Shown here piece after piece: positions 11,966-25,600 of a stretch of 64,000 bases of DNA (the first letter of the stretch is position 1; each line of letters starts with the position of its first letter). This DNA comes from Girardinichthys multiradiatus. Taxonomy: Eukaryota; Chordata; Actinopteri; Cyprinodontiformes; Goodeidae. The notes beneath the pieces are model-generated. The model saw only the letters and a list, made by a program, of their open reading frames with translations, did no database searches and was not told the DNA's origin. A program made the position numbers and the translations under genes. Location: contig NC_061801.1 of assembly GCF_021462225.1 (NCBI RefSeq), positions 7,498,125 through 7,562,124 on the forward strand, given 5' to 3'.

Positions 11966-12309
11966 TCGACTTGCTGTAAGAAATTATTCGAAGGCTGTAT
12001 GAGTCAGTTTTTCATCAAAAGTTGGGCGACCTTACTGTGACATGAGAAGAGCAGTGAGCCCATACTGCCAACACTATTGACCATTGGATATGGTACTGCA
12101 ACAATTGTGATGCCGAAAAGAAAGATGACGTTTCAACAGTGGCAGTTTGTTTTTAGTGATATAAAAGAATTTAAGTCTTCCAATCATTGTTATCTTGGCC
12201 TTAGAAGCAAACATTAAGCTACATGTTAACAGGTAATATTGAAGCACAACTACTGGGTGTAGCATAACCAAAAAAAAACATTTTACAACATGAATGTCAT
12301 CTTGTTATA

Positions 12310-13919
12310 CAGGTCCTTCTCAAAATATTAGCATATTGTGATAAAGTTCATTATTTTCCATAATGTCATGATGAAAATTTAACATTCATATATTTTAGAT
12401 TCATTGCACACTAACTGAAATATTTCAGGTCTTTTATTGTCTTAATACAGATGATTTTGGCATACAGCTCATGAAAACCCAAAATTCCTATCTCACAAAA
12501 TTAGCATATCATTAAAAGGGTCTCTAAACGAGCTATGAACCTAATCATCTGAATCAACGAGTTAACTCTAAACACCTGCAAAAGATTCCTGAGGCCTTTA
12601 AAACTCCCAGCCTGGTTCATCACTCAAAACCCCAATCATGGGTAAGACTGCCGACCTGACTGCTGTCCAGAAGGCCACTATTGACACCCTCAAGCAGGAG
12701 GGTAAGACACAGAAAGAAATTTCTGAACGAATAGGCTGTTCCCAGAGTGCTGTATCAAGGCACCTCAGTGGGAAGTCTGTGGGAAGGAAAAAGTGTGTCA
12801 GAAAACGCTGCACAACGAGAAGAGGTGACCGGACCCTGAGGAAGATTGTGGAGAAGGGCCAATTCCAGACCTTGGGGGACCTGCGGAAGCAGTGGACTGA
12901 GTCTGGAGTAGAAACATCCAGAGCCACCGTGCACAGGCGTGTGCAGGAAATGGGCTACAGGTGCCGCATTCCCCAGGTCAAGCCACTTTTGAACCAGAAA
13001 CAGTGGCAGAAGCGCCTGATCTGGGCTACAGAGAAGCAGCACTGGACTGTTGCTCAGTGGTCCAAAGTACTTTTTTCGGATGAAAGCAAATTCTGCATGT
13101 CATTCGGAAATCAAGGTGCCAGAGTCTGGAGGAAGACTGGGGAGAAGGAAATGCCAAAATGCCAGAAGTCCAGTGTCAAGTACCCACAGTCAGTGATGGT
13201 CTGGGGTGCCGTGTCAGCTGCTGGTGTTGGTCCACTGTGTTTTATCAAGGGCAGGGTCAATGCAGCTAGCTATCAGGAGATTTTGGAGCACTTCATGCTT
13301 CCATCTGCTGAAAAGCTTTATGGAGATGAAGATTTCATTTTTCAGCACGACCTGGCACCTGCTCACAGTGCCAAAACCACTGGTAAATGGTTTACTGACC
13401 ATGGTATCACTGTGCTCAATTGGCCTGCCAACTCTCCTGACCTGAACCCCATAGAGAATCTGTGGGATATTGTGAAGAGAACGTCGAGAGACTCAAGACC
13501 CAACACTCTGGATGAGCTAAAGGCCGCTATCGAAGCATCCTGAGCCTCCATAAGACCTCAGCAGTGCCACAGGCTGATTGCCTCCATGCCACGCCGCATT
13601 GAAGCAGTCATTTCTGCAAAAGGATTCCCGACCAAGTATTGAGTGCATAACTGTACATGATTATTTGAAGGTTGACGTTTTTTGTATTAAAAACACTTTT
13701 CTTTTATTGGTCGGATGAAATATGCTAATTTTGTGCGATAGGAATTTTGGGTTTTCATGAGCTGTATGCCAAAATCATCCGTATTAAGACAATAAAAGAC
13801 CTGAAATATTTCAGTTAGTGTGCAATGAATCTAAAATATATGAATGTTAAATTTTCATCATGACATTATGGAAAATAATGAACTTTATCACAATATGCTA
13901 ATATTTTGAGAAGGACCTG
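12310..13919 (+). mobile_element. Tc1-like transposon copy A
   Basis: 1610 bases with 200-base inverted terminal repeats (12310-12509 and 13720-13919; ends CAGGTCCTTCTCAAAATATT) and TA duplications at 12308-12309 and 13920-13921. It is intergenic, between ckmt2 and rasgrf2. The repeats look almost identical, which points to recent movement. Copy B, in rasgrf2 intron 22, belongs to the same family. Confidence 0.95.
12638..13642 (+). pseudogene. Tc1 transposase of copy A, one nonsense codon
   Basis: DDE transposase with an N-terminal helix-turn-helix ([31 protein letters not shown]), then catalytic LFSDES, QHDLAPAHSAK and the DD34E glutamate in [16 protein letters not shown] at 13541-13543 replaces the Trp codon present in copy B and removes about the last 33 of 334 residues. 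All three catalytic acids remain. The downstream frame stays open to a TGA at 13640-13642. Confidence 0.93.
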
Positions 13920-13921
13920 TA

Positions 13922-16527
13922 CATAAGATAACCAGTCACTTGAAACATTACACTTAAAAGTCAAATTTGTTTTGCGGCCATTACAATTTTCCCTTCATGG
14001 TTGGCTGGTTTCAGTTTTACTGGCTATGACCACCTTTACTGTATATGGCACTTGTGTGTTTCCTTCCTTATCAATGACATGCAACAACAATCTTTTCTCC
14101 CAAAATTTTATTTTCAAGCTTTTAGAGTGTAAATGTCTGTACAAAGAAAATAAGAAAGACGCAAAGAAATAAGAAAAATATGTGATTCGAAGTATGCAAC
14201 AGTGAAAGAAAAGTCTTGAACACTAATGCATAGAAGTTACAGAAGATTTCAGAACGGAAAAGGGCAAAAATATGTCTAAAAAAAGAAATGACTCAGTTGC
14301 ATCTACAAAGATAAACTGCCATTATTATGCTATATTTATGCTATTAATAACTGAAGAGCCTTGCAAAATGTTTTATAAATTAATAGTGCAAACCTCACTA
14401 CAGTGATGCACTTACATGCTACAGGTTTATTACAGGTCAGGTTAATTACAGAGATGAATGTCAGAGAAATGTATTAAACAGTGATGTTTTCTTTCAGGTG
14501 CCTTTCAGGACCAGCATCTTCAAAAATTTGGATCAGAAAAATGTGTGTACAAAATTCTTAGCAAGTAAAACTAAAAGGGGATGTATCGTTTGTCAAGTCG
14601 GATAAAAGTCCTAATTCTGCTAAAAGCCATTTAGAAAACGGGAACATGCAAATGTCACATCGTAGAAAGAAAAAAAAGAAACACATAACCATTCAGTTTA
14701 GTTAGATAGTATAGATTTACAAGATTAAAAATGAAATCGCAGCTGATATATCAGGTGACCATGAACACCATTGAGAAAAACTTTCCAAGGGGCCACCAGG
14801 ATCACTGTGTGGCATACTGACATATTTAAAGTTCTAAAAATGACTAAACTCATTCAAACACGGTACTGCAATATTATAAAGTTGTGAAAACATTCATTAA
14901 GGAAATTCATTATTTTTTTTGACTGTTAGAATACTCTCTCCTGCTCCTGAAAGATATTTACTGTAGTCAAAGTTGAAGCACAAAGTGTGACAGTGTATTA
15001 CTCCCTAAGAAATAAAATATTTAAAAAGATGGAGATTATCTAAGCTAGTCTGATTGGAGTCAAAGCTAGCCTCAGCTTTGGCCACCAGTAGCCTTTTTCT
15101 CTCTGTAACTGAAGAACTTGTTTTGATGCAAAAACACATCAGTAGCCCATGCACTATAGTGATGTAGGTTGTTGCCTTATTTTTAAAATACATTGACTCA
15201 TGAAAATTTATGTTCCTAACTTTATGTTGCTGCTATCAGCTAGCTTCTATGCAAACAGAAAGCAGAGATTTGGTGTCAGCTCTCTTTTCACCAGACCTTT
15301 TAGATGGTTTCATGGTATGTCTACTTTCTTTCTGTCTGGTACTCTGGACATACAGAGCATAGCAAGAACTAGAAATCAGCTGGAGGGATCTCACATGGAG
15401 CATTTAATGGACAATCAAGTTTTTGTGTTATTGTAAATTGTGGAAATCAAAGTCAAAGAGCATTTATTATTTGCAGATCTGTATCACCAACCGGGATGAG
15501 GGGATTATTGTAGACAGAGACGAGGTTTGAGATAGTGACGAATACTATGAGTTGATATATATATGTGATTCAACAGTCTTTGTTGCACTGCAGTTTAAGA
15601 GAACTTGTAGATATTTGAATTCTTTAGAAACATGTGGCCTGTAGCTCTTACTAACAATTAAATAAAACCTTAAAATATATCTTACCTTGCCAATTATGAC
15701 AGCCATGTTTTCCTTTAGAAAGGCCACAGACACATTTTACCTAACTAGACATAAACTTTAGGCCTATGTGTGCTTTATTGAGGACACCATAATTATCAGA
15801 TTTGCTTGGTAGACAAAGCAATAATAATATGGAAAACATTTGGTCTCTGGTGTAGATAAGGTCCATCCATACATTTCATCTTTCGCAAAAAAAGATAAGA
15901 CCTTCTCCTGCGTAACTGCTTGCTGACACACTAAACAAGGTTTCCCAAATTTGCTGTGATCCAATCAGGTTCTAATAGCTGAAGCTGTAAGTTGTGCCAA
16001 CCTTAACCCAGCCTTAATTCTGTTTGAACGGGCACTAAAGTTGTTTTAATTTCTAAAATATTACAATCACACAGACAAATAATATTAAAGTGTACTTAAT
16101 TAAGGTAAACCTGATTCTTCGATATAATATTCACAAGAGCAGGTAAAATGGCTGTCAGCAGGGATCCGATTATCACATCCTGATTATCCAACATTTGTAA
16201 AACATCCAATGACACTTGTGTGGAAGACAACAAAGACAAATCTGTCTTCACAGAGTGATAGCAGCAACATTCCTGTGCTGTGTTCAAGGGTGTCTCTACT
16301 CATAATGGTTTGAGTGTATGACATGGAGTTGTTTCTGTGATGCAGTGTAAAAACTATATAAATACATCAGATCTTCATAAGACAAGGCACATTTTCTCCT
16401 GAGTTTCCCCTACTACCCTGTTTGACCACCTGTGTGTTATATAAAACACTTCTTTTATTTAAAAGGTTCTACTTTGAGCTGAAAGATATGTAAATATGTA
16501 CAGTATATGCAGGTTTTTTGTGTAAAA
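13922..16527. other. Intergenic DNA and rasgrf2 3' untranslated region
   Basis: The right part must hold the 3' untranslated region; the left part is intergenic. No gene or repeat recognised between Tc1 copy A and the rasgrf2 stop. Confidence 0.5.
15772..15777 (-). terminator. Candidate polyadenylation signal of rasgrf2
   Basis: The minus strand reads CAATAAAG here, about 750 bases after the stop. Another AATAAA lies at about 16454-16459, only about 70 bases after the stop. Either could end the transcript; both are guesses from sequence alone. Confidence 0.3.
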
Positions 16528-16623
16528 TTAACCAGGCGATACTCGAGGTTCAATGTTAAGGGAGAGTTCATACAGGGTATCTTCATCCATTATTAAGGTC
16601 TTATCCAGCAGGAACTGAGTAAC
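16528..16623 (-). CDS. rasgrf2: rasgrf2 exon 27 (C terminus, stop)
   Basis: Acceptor GTTTCAG. It encodes [20 protein letters not shown] then [11 protein letters not shown] and a TAA stop at 16528-16530. The 3' untranslated region continues to the left; its end is not fixed by the sequence. Confidence 0.95.
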   Translation of the reverse strand, partial: VTQFLLDKTLIMDEDTLYELSLNIEPRVSPG

Positions 16624-19600
16624 CTGAAACAAAACAGAAATGTTTGGGAAAGTCATTTTTTTATTTCCTAATTAAACTACATGGGACAAAGAGGCCTGTT
16701 ATTGGGCGAACCTTGGGTTGGTGCTCTATTCTGTAAGGAGCTTGCTGGAACTGACGAATTTCCCGGATGATATGAGAAATCTGGAGGAGCAGACAGAGCA
16801 TAGTAAAAGTCAAGGTAAGGCTACTATCCAGGGGTGCAGTTTTTTCCTCACTAACATTTCTTGACTAACACAAAGCCAGCTGGATAATTGATGGATCTCA
16901 CAGAACATATTCTTCTAAAAAGCGGACTGAAAAAAACCCTCCTGATTCTCCTTTGTGTATAGTTGGGTGGGTGACATCACAAGCGATCCAACAATCAAGC
17001 TGATCAACTGGCATTGGTGAACACTGGTGATCAATTGACTTTTGATCCCGACATAGAACCTGAAGCATTTCTAACTTTTAGTAGCCACACATTTCTAAAA
17101 AGAAATAAACTCACCTACAGAACAAAATGACATGATCAGCTTTTCTATTTTTATTTTTATTTTTTATGAAACATCATTTATTTAATAAAAATATATACTC
17201 TCCCAAAAACATAAGCAAATGCCTCTGGGGACATTACATAAGACATGCAACTTCAATACTTCAGCATCTGTTGAAATCTATTAAAAGGCAGCTGTGTTCT
17301 TGGGCCTCTTGTGATGTCTGTGATGACTATGCAATTTTTGTTTTCGTACCTTTTTCGGCCACCTGAAGTCTCCATTGTCCTGCACACCTGAACTGATTTA
17401 TGTATAAACTTGTACACTGCCTTAATTATTAGGTTGTCAGTCATATTGTAGTCTTTTATACTTTGTAAGGCAAAACATTAGCCTTCAATTTAGAGTTACT
17501 GAGAGAATATCCCTCAGGGATGGTTAATTTACCTTTCATATCTTCAGAAAATAAATTGACCCTGCTATACTCAAAATGGATTGGAAATAATGCCCTTGTG
17601 TATAGTTTCACCAGAAGGAAAGACAAGTGTCTCACCATTCTCATCTTGGAGAAGTTAACAAGCCCCTCCTCTGTGAAGTTGGGTGTACCCTCCTCAATGA
17701 AGGCCAGGTCAGTGAGGTACATGCCCAGGTAGGGAACACATGGAGGGTTGCAGCTGCGCACAAGGAGGTAACAATTAGACAGCTCTAGTGGTGGCAACAT
17801 CATTCTGTGGGGCAGAAATTAATTATTTGTATCACTTCAATTTTCTGTGACTGTAGTTACTTTTTCAGCGTCTCTCTAAGATTTTTGAACCTCCCCTCTG
17901 ACGATACGATCTTCTGAAGCCTGTCCATCAGTGCCTTGGTCTGAAAACCCCCAAACATAAAAAAATAAAACGTTTTGTGCATAAAGTAGAGTAAGTAGGT
18001 GCTACTGTTATCAGCCGATTTAGTAACAGTATGTATACCTGTTTGCAAACTTTAGCCCAGGTCTTCTTTAGCCTGTAGATGGCACTGCGGTTGAGAGCAG
18101 AGGTGATCTCAAGAACTCCGTTGTAGTTGTTGAGGCAGCGACAGATATCGGCTACTGCCAGCCACTTTTCAATGGAGCTGGCCCGGGACCCGACGTCAGT
18201 GTGGGCCATTATCTGAGATGCCACCAGGTTACTCATCTGAGGAGCGAGGTTCATAAATAGGGGTTTTCTAGTTATCCTGTGGTTTCAAGGATCACGACGG
18301 TAAACAATTTTGCTAACAGGAACAAAAATATAGGCTAAAGAGCTCAACTTAGGGTCTGAACCACTAAAACTATTGTCCACAAACATTCTGATCCATTTTG
18401 TTCCACCACCGTCTCATTCACAATTTCACAAAGCAAATAAAACAAATGATTTATGCTGATTATATAATAAAAACCCCTTGATCATTTTTTTTTGTTAAAA
18501 ATACATTTAAACACTGTCTAAATGGTCCATAGATGTCTAGGCTAAAATTGGTAGATCTGATAAATTGACTGAACATAGTTAGACTGCTCACTCAGAGTGG
18601 TTTCACACTGCTAGTCATATTCAACCAGCCACACTAACAATGTATTAAGGTCATACACAGAAAGGTTGCAGTCTTTCTGATTTTGAGTCTTCCCACTGAG
18701 CCAACAGCTGACCATGTCTGGTCTAAAAGTAAATGTGCTTTTATTTGCTTTCAGGTGTTTTGTTTTAGAATGTAGAGCAGGTTTAGACAATATCAACAAG
18801 CCCCCAAAACAGGACCAAGGCTCATACTTGGGACCTCCAGGTTATGGACATGGTATCTTTACTAGCTGAGCTACACAATCACATTCTTCCTGATGCACAA
18901 ATGACTTACAATACTTACACAAAATTAGGGATATTTGGCTTCTGGGTGAAATTTATGGAAAATGTAAATCATTTCCACCACAGTGATATTATATCCTGAA
19001 AGTAGGGCATTTAAATAGAAGCAGGCAGTGGTGATTTCCTCATCTAAACTATTTATTAAAAACAAAAGCCACCAACAGTGTTGGGTGTCCCATAATGTTT
19101 TTGGTTAATTTTGTATTCTAAGTCTAAGCTTAGGCCACTTTTAGACCAGGCAGTCCTGCTTGGTTTGAACCTAGACAAAATATTTAAGCCTAAATGAGGG
19201 CTAACTATAGACAGACAGTTGACTTATATGTAAATCAGGTTCACATTTAACCTGAAGGTTAGAAACAGGGCTGTTGCTCAGTGGGTAAGTACAACTCTCC
19301 TATCAAATACAGCCGGTGTTAGAAATATGCAATGTTATTTGAATGCGTTTAAAAACGTTCCTCTCAATGGTATCTGTCCCCCTCTGCCTCCAGCAAGTTT
19401 GATAGCACTTTGATGTGTGTCTTCTGAGAGATTATGGGACAAAGTTCTTGTATTTCCTGCTGTCTGGAACACACTACGGTCAAAAGCTGCTATGCAAATA
19501 CAACAGATTACATGACTACATGTAGCAGTGTTGTGATCAGTTCACAGAAAATACTCCTGCACAAAGTTAAGAGGCTAAAAGTTAGTTGCATACTGAGTAT

Positions 19601-22600
19601 GTTTGAAGGGGGTTCACTACATGAAAACTAATGTACAACATGTTTAAGCTGTAACGCACAGCCAGAAGCTCTTTAACATGTTATTTGTGTTTCTTGTGTT
19701 TCTAAGTTTCTGATTTAAGATATTTCCCAATCCTGAACCTAACGACTTCACAAAGATATGTAGAACTTATAATTTGATGCTTTAAACACTCAACAGTCTG
19801 CTCAGTTTTCAGACGAAGATCACCCTGTTCACATTTTAATAGAATTTAGTTTAAAATAAGCATGATTATGCTGTCATTATCCTACCACAGGAAACTAACA
19901 CCAGTAGCATGACAGGGTGCTCTTCACCACCCTGTCATGCTACTGGTGTTGCTATAAAGAAACCAACTGACACTGTCTTCCCAGTCTGGATTTTATGATT
20001 TAAGCCATTATAATTTGAAGATAGTGGGAGGAATTTATGTAATTGCACCAACTAGATGTCATTCTACACACTGGAAGTTTGATCAGAGAGATGCAACATC
20101 TCTGTCATATAGTACACTGTGGCAGCATTTGTCTTTATTAAGTTGCTCTTTAAGGTTTTCTATAAAAAAGCAAAGTGTGACCTGAATTTCAAAATCCCCC
20201 ATTTCACATTGTAAATGATCAGGATATTGGTGACTGATAGAAGTGGGTTCCATTTAGAAGCCAAAAATAAAACCACTTTCAGGGTTTTACCATCAGCTCC
20301 AAGTACAGGTCCTTCTCAAAATATGTGATAAAGTTCATTATTTTCCATAATGTCATGATGAAAATTTAACATTCATATATTTTAGATTCATTGCACACTA
20401 ACTGAAATATTTCAGGTCTTTTATTGTCTTAATACAGATGATTTTGGCATACAGCTCATGAAAACCCAAAATTCCTATCTCACAAAATTAGCATATTTCA
20501 TCCGACCAATAAAAGAAAAGTGTTTTTAATACAAAAAACGTCAACCTTCAAATAATCATGTACAGTTATGCACTCAATACTTGGTCGGGAATCCTTTGGC
20601 AGAAATGACTGCTTCAATGCGGCGTGGCATGGAGGCAATCAGCCTGTGGCACTGCTGAGGTCTTATGGAGGCCCAGGATGCTTCGATAGCGGCCTTTAGC
20701 TCATCCAGAGTGTTGGGTCTTGAGTCTCTCAACGTTCTCTTCACAATATCCCACAGATTCTCTATGGGGTTCAGGTCAGGAGAGTTGGCAGGCCAATTGA
20801 TCACAGTGATACCATGGTCAGTAAACCATTTACCAGTGGTTTTGGCACTGTGAGCAGGTTCCAGGTTGTGCTGAAAAATGAAATCTTCATCTCCATAAAG
20901 CTTTTCAGCAGATGGAAGCATGAAGTGCTCCAAAATCTCCTGATAGCTAGCTGCATTGACCCTGCCCTTGATAAAACACAGTGGACCAACACCAGCAGCT
21001 GACACGGCATCCCAGACCATCACTGACTGTGGGTACTTGACACTGGACTTCTGGCATTTTGGCATTTCCTTCTCCCCAGTCTTCCTCCAGACTCTGGCAC
21101 CTTGATTTCCGAATGACATGCAGAATTTGCTTTCATCCGAAAAAAGTACTTTGGACCACTGAGCAACAGTCCAGTGCTGCTTCTCTGTAGCCCAGGTCAG
21201 GCGCTTCTGCCGCTGTTTCTGGTTCAAATGTGGCTTGACCTGGGGAATGCGGCACCTGTAGCCCATTTCCTGCACGGTGGCTCTGGATGTTTCTACTCCA
21301 GACTCAGTCCACTGCTTCCGCAGGTCCCCCAAGGTCTGGAATCGACCCTTCTCCACAATCTTCCTCAGAGTCCGGTCACCTCTTCTCGTTGTGCAGCGTT
21401 TTCTGCCACACTTTTTCCTTCCCACAGACTTCCCACTGAGGTGCCTTGATACAGCACTCTGGGAACAGCCTATTTGTTCAGAAATGTCTTTCTGTGTCTT
21501 ACCCTCTTGCTTGAGGGTGTCAATAGTGGCCTTCTGGACAGCAGTCAGGTCGGCAGTCTTACCCATGATTGGGGTTTTGAGTGATGAACCAGGCTGGGAG
21601 TTTTAAAGGCCTCAGGAATCTTTTGCAGGTGTTTAGAGTTAACTCGTTGATTCAGATGATTAGGTTCATAGCTCGTTTAGAGACCCTTTTAATGATATGC
21701 TAATTTTGTGAGATAGGAATTTTGGGTTTTCATGAGCTGTATGCCAAAATCATCCGTATTAAGACAATAAAAGACCTGAAATATTTCAGTTAGTGTGCAA
21801 TGAATCTAAAATATATGAATGTTAAATTTTCATCATGACATTATGGAAAATAATGAACTTTATCACAATATGCTAATATTTTGAGAAGGACCTGTAGGTT
21901 CGTTGTTCTCCTCCTATTCTCTCTGCATGCTCACTTAGCTTTGCTCAGCTCCGTGTTGTTGTACAGAAGCTAAGTCTCCTCAGTTGAAACGGTTTTTTGC
22001 TTTATAATGAATTGGGATCGGTAACCTTATGCTGAGTTAATGATACAAGCATTAGTAACTCATTAAATACGCCTTTTAAAAAAGTTGCCCCATTTGTTCT
22101 AAATGGGCCAAGAATAAAACAGACCAGACTGATGAGACGTTCATTAACTTATCAATAACATTATACTGTTACACACTCATGCTTGGAAAGCAAACCTTTC
22201 GTTCTTACATCATTAAAGTGCTGGCTGGTCTTCATGATGTATGGAGTTCTTTCAGTTTTGTCCACCTTCATCCAGCCCTGACCCAAGAACTCCCTGAATG
22301 GACACACAAAGTGAGACAGTCAGTCATTCTCTTATCCCTTAATGTTTTTCACATGGTAATGCAGAGCATAAATGTTAAATAGAAAGGAAGCAATAGATGA
22401 TTTTCATTTTTGTTATAAATACAAATCTAAAAAGTGTGGTGTGCATTTGTGTTCAGCTTCTTTAAATCAAGTTTGTGTCTACCAGCTTTGCACATCAACA
22501 GACTGAAATGTTTGACCATGTTCTTTGCAAAAAAAAAACAGAAACTCAGTGAGTTTGGAAGGTGAATGTCTTTGAACAATATGTTTTTTTTGTTTGGATT

Positions 22601-25600
22601 TAGATCTGGACTTTGACTGAGCCTTTTAAAAACATAATATAGTTTGATCTAATTTTTCCACCGTAGCTCTGGCTGTATGTTTAGGGTTCTTGTCTTGCTG
22701 CAAGGCAACTCTAAGTGGTTTTCTTCCAGGACTGCCCTCTATTTAGCTCCACCCATCTTTTCATAGTGAAGAAAAGCATCCCACAACATGATGCTGCCAC
22801 CACCACGTTTTACTGTGCGTTTGTGTGTTCAGGGTAATGAGCAGTTAGTTTTCTGCCACACATACAGTTTTTCATGCAAATCACCTTTCTCATTGCTTTC
22901 CACTGTTTTTGGTCATTGGTTCTCATCATGCTGTTTGTTTACCATTGTTTAAAAAACCTCCGAGGCACCCGGTGGTTTTTTTAATTTAATTTTTAATTTA
23001 ATTTTCCACTTGACAGTTTTGATCTTATTTGTATTGGTCTATCACTTACAACCTCAATAAAATGCATTGAAGTTTGCTTTTGTAATGTAACAAAATGTAA
23101 ATATAAAGGGTGTATGCGCTGCGCATATTCTTCAGAAACACGCCGACAAACCTATGGGGTTGAAAATAAACCTCGTACTCGTACTCGTCGTCTTCTGCTT
23201 ATCCGGGACCGGGTCGCGGGGGCAGCAGACTCAGCAGAGACGCCCAGACGTCCCTCTCTCCAGACACCTCCTCCAGTTCCTCCGGGGGGGAGCCCAAGGC
23301 GTTCCCAGGCCAGCCGAGAGACATAGTCCCTCCAGCGTGTCCTGGGCCGTCCCCTGGGTCTCCTCCCGGTGGGACGTGCCGGGAACACCTCCCGAGGAAG
23401 GCGTCCAGGAGGCATCCGGTATAGATGCCTGAGCCACCTCAACTGGCTCCTCTCGATGTGGAGGATCAGCAGCTCTACTCTGAGCCCCTCCCAGATGGCC
23501 GAGCTCCTCACCCTATCTCTAAGGGAGTGCCCTGCCACCCTATGGAGGAAGCTCATTTCAGCCACTTGTATCCGGGATCTCGTTCTTTCGGTCATGACCC
23601 AAAGTTCATGGCTATAGGTGAGGGTAGGAACGTACACCGACCGGTAAATTGAGAGCTTTCTCTTCACCACAACGGACCGGCACAGTGCCCCCATTACTGC
23701 GGCAGCCGCACCGATCCGTCTGTCGATCTCCCGCTCCATTCTTCCCTCACTCGTGAACAAGACCCCGAGATACTTAAACTCCTCCACTTGAGGCAGGAAC
23801 TCCCCTCTAACCTGAAGAGGACAAGCCACCCTTTTCCGGTCGAGTACCATGGCCTCGGACTTGGAGGAGCTGATCCTCATCCCAGCCGCTTCACACTCTG
23901 GCTGCGAACCGCCCCAGCGCATGCTGTAGGTGTTGGCTAAAGGGGGCCAGCAGGACCACGTCATCTGCAAAAAGAAGAGACGAAATCCACTGGTCCCCAA
24001 ACCAGACCCCCTCCGGCCCTTGGCTGCGTCTAGAAATCCTGTCCATAAAAGTTATGAACAGGACCGGGGACAAAGGGCAGCCCTGCTAGAGTCCAACATG
24101 CACCGGGAACAGGTCCGACTTAGTGCCGGCAATGCAGACCAAAATCCTGGAATCCTGCTCCGCTCGTACAGGGACCGGATGGCCCCTAATAAAGGGCCCC
24201 CGATTCCATACTCCTGGAGCACCCCCCAGAGGGCATCATGAGGGACACAGTCGAATGCTTTCTCCAGGTCCACAAAACACATGTGAACCGGTTGGGCAAA
24301 CTCCCATGAACCCTCGAGCACCCTGTAGAGGGTATAGAGCTGGTCCAGTGTTCCACGGCCGGGACGAAAACCACACTGCTCCTCCTGAAGCCGAGGTACG
24401 ACTCTCGGTCGGACTCTCCTCTCCAATACCCTGGCGTAGGCGTTACCAGGGAGTCTGAGGAGTGTGATCCCGCTGTAGTTGGAACACACCCTCCGGTCAC
24501 CCCTCTTATGTAGGGGGACCACCACCATGACAGCCCTACACCATCCAGAGACTTGAGGTACTCAGGGCGGATCTCATCCACCCCCGAAGCCTTGCCACCG
24601 CGGAGCTTTTTAGCCACCTCGGTGACTTCAGCCTGGGTGATGAAAGAGTCCAACCCCGAGTCCCCAGCCTCTGTTTCCACCACGGAATGCGTGATGGCAG
24701 GATTTAGGAGATCCTCGAAGTACTCCTTCCACCGCCCGATAATGTCCTCAGTCGAGGTCAGCAGCCTCCCGCTCCCACTATAAACAGTGTTGGCGAAGCA
24801 CTACTTCCCCCTCCTGAGACGCCGGACGGTTTGCCAGAATCGCTTTGAGGCCAACCGGTAGTCCTTCTCCATGGCCTCACCGAACTCCTCCCAGGCCCGA
24901 GTTTTTGCCTCTGCCTCTGCCACAGCCCGGGCCGCAGCACGCTTGGCCTCACGGTACCCGTCAGACGCCTCAGGAGTCCCACAAGCCAACCACAGCCGAT
25001 AGGACTCCTTCTTCAGCTTGACAGCATCCCTTACTGCTGGTGTCCACCACCGGGTTCTGGGATTGCCGCCGCAACAGGCACCGCAGACCTTACGGCCGCA
25101 GCTACGGGCAGCAGCATCGACAACAAAAATGAAAATAAACCTACCATTCTTATTCCATCTTACATCAAATTGTCATTACCATTTTAAATGTGTATATTTA
25201 CCCCCTTCAATCATTAAACGGTTACATATAATGATGTTTGGATTGGGGTCAGAAAGAGTTGGAAAAAGCTGATTGAAAATACAGTGGGTGTTAGCCGTGT
25301 ACTCACTCATAGGGAATACTCCTGAAGACAATGTGATCCAGTAGTGTGATCTGCTCTGCCATCTCCATGGCCGAGAGGGACTCAAAACACTCGGTTTTAG
25401 GAGACTCCGCCTTGATCACACACAGACATGTTAGCTCAATGTGTGGATAACGTAACATTAAGATCATTAACTTCACAGGAATCTACTGGAAGGATCACCA
25501 GAACGGCTCCCCATGTCGGAGAAACACATTTGACTGAGGAATGTGGAAGAATTAAAAATAACAGCTGCTGGATTTTTAGAGAGAAGGGGATTCCCAGAAA

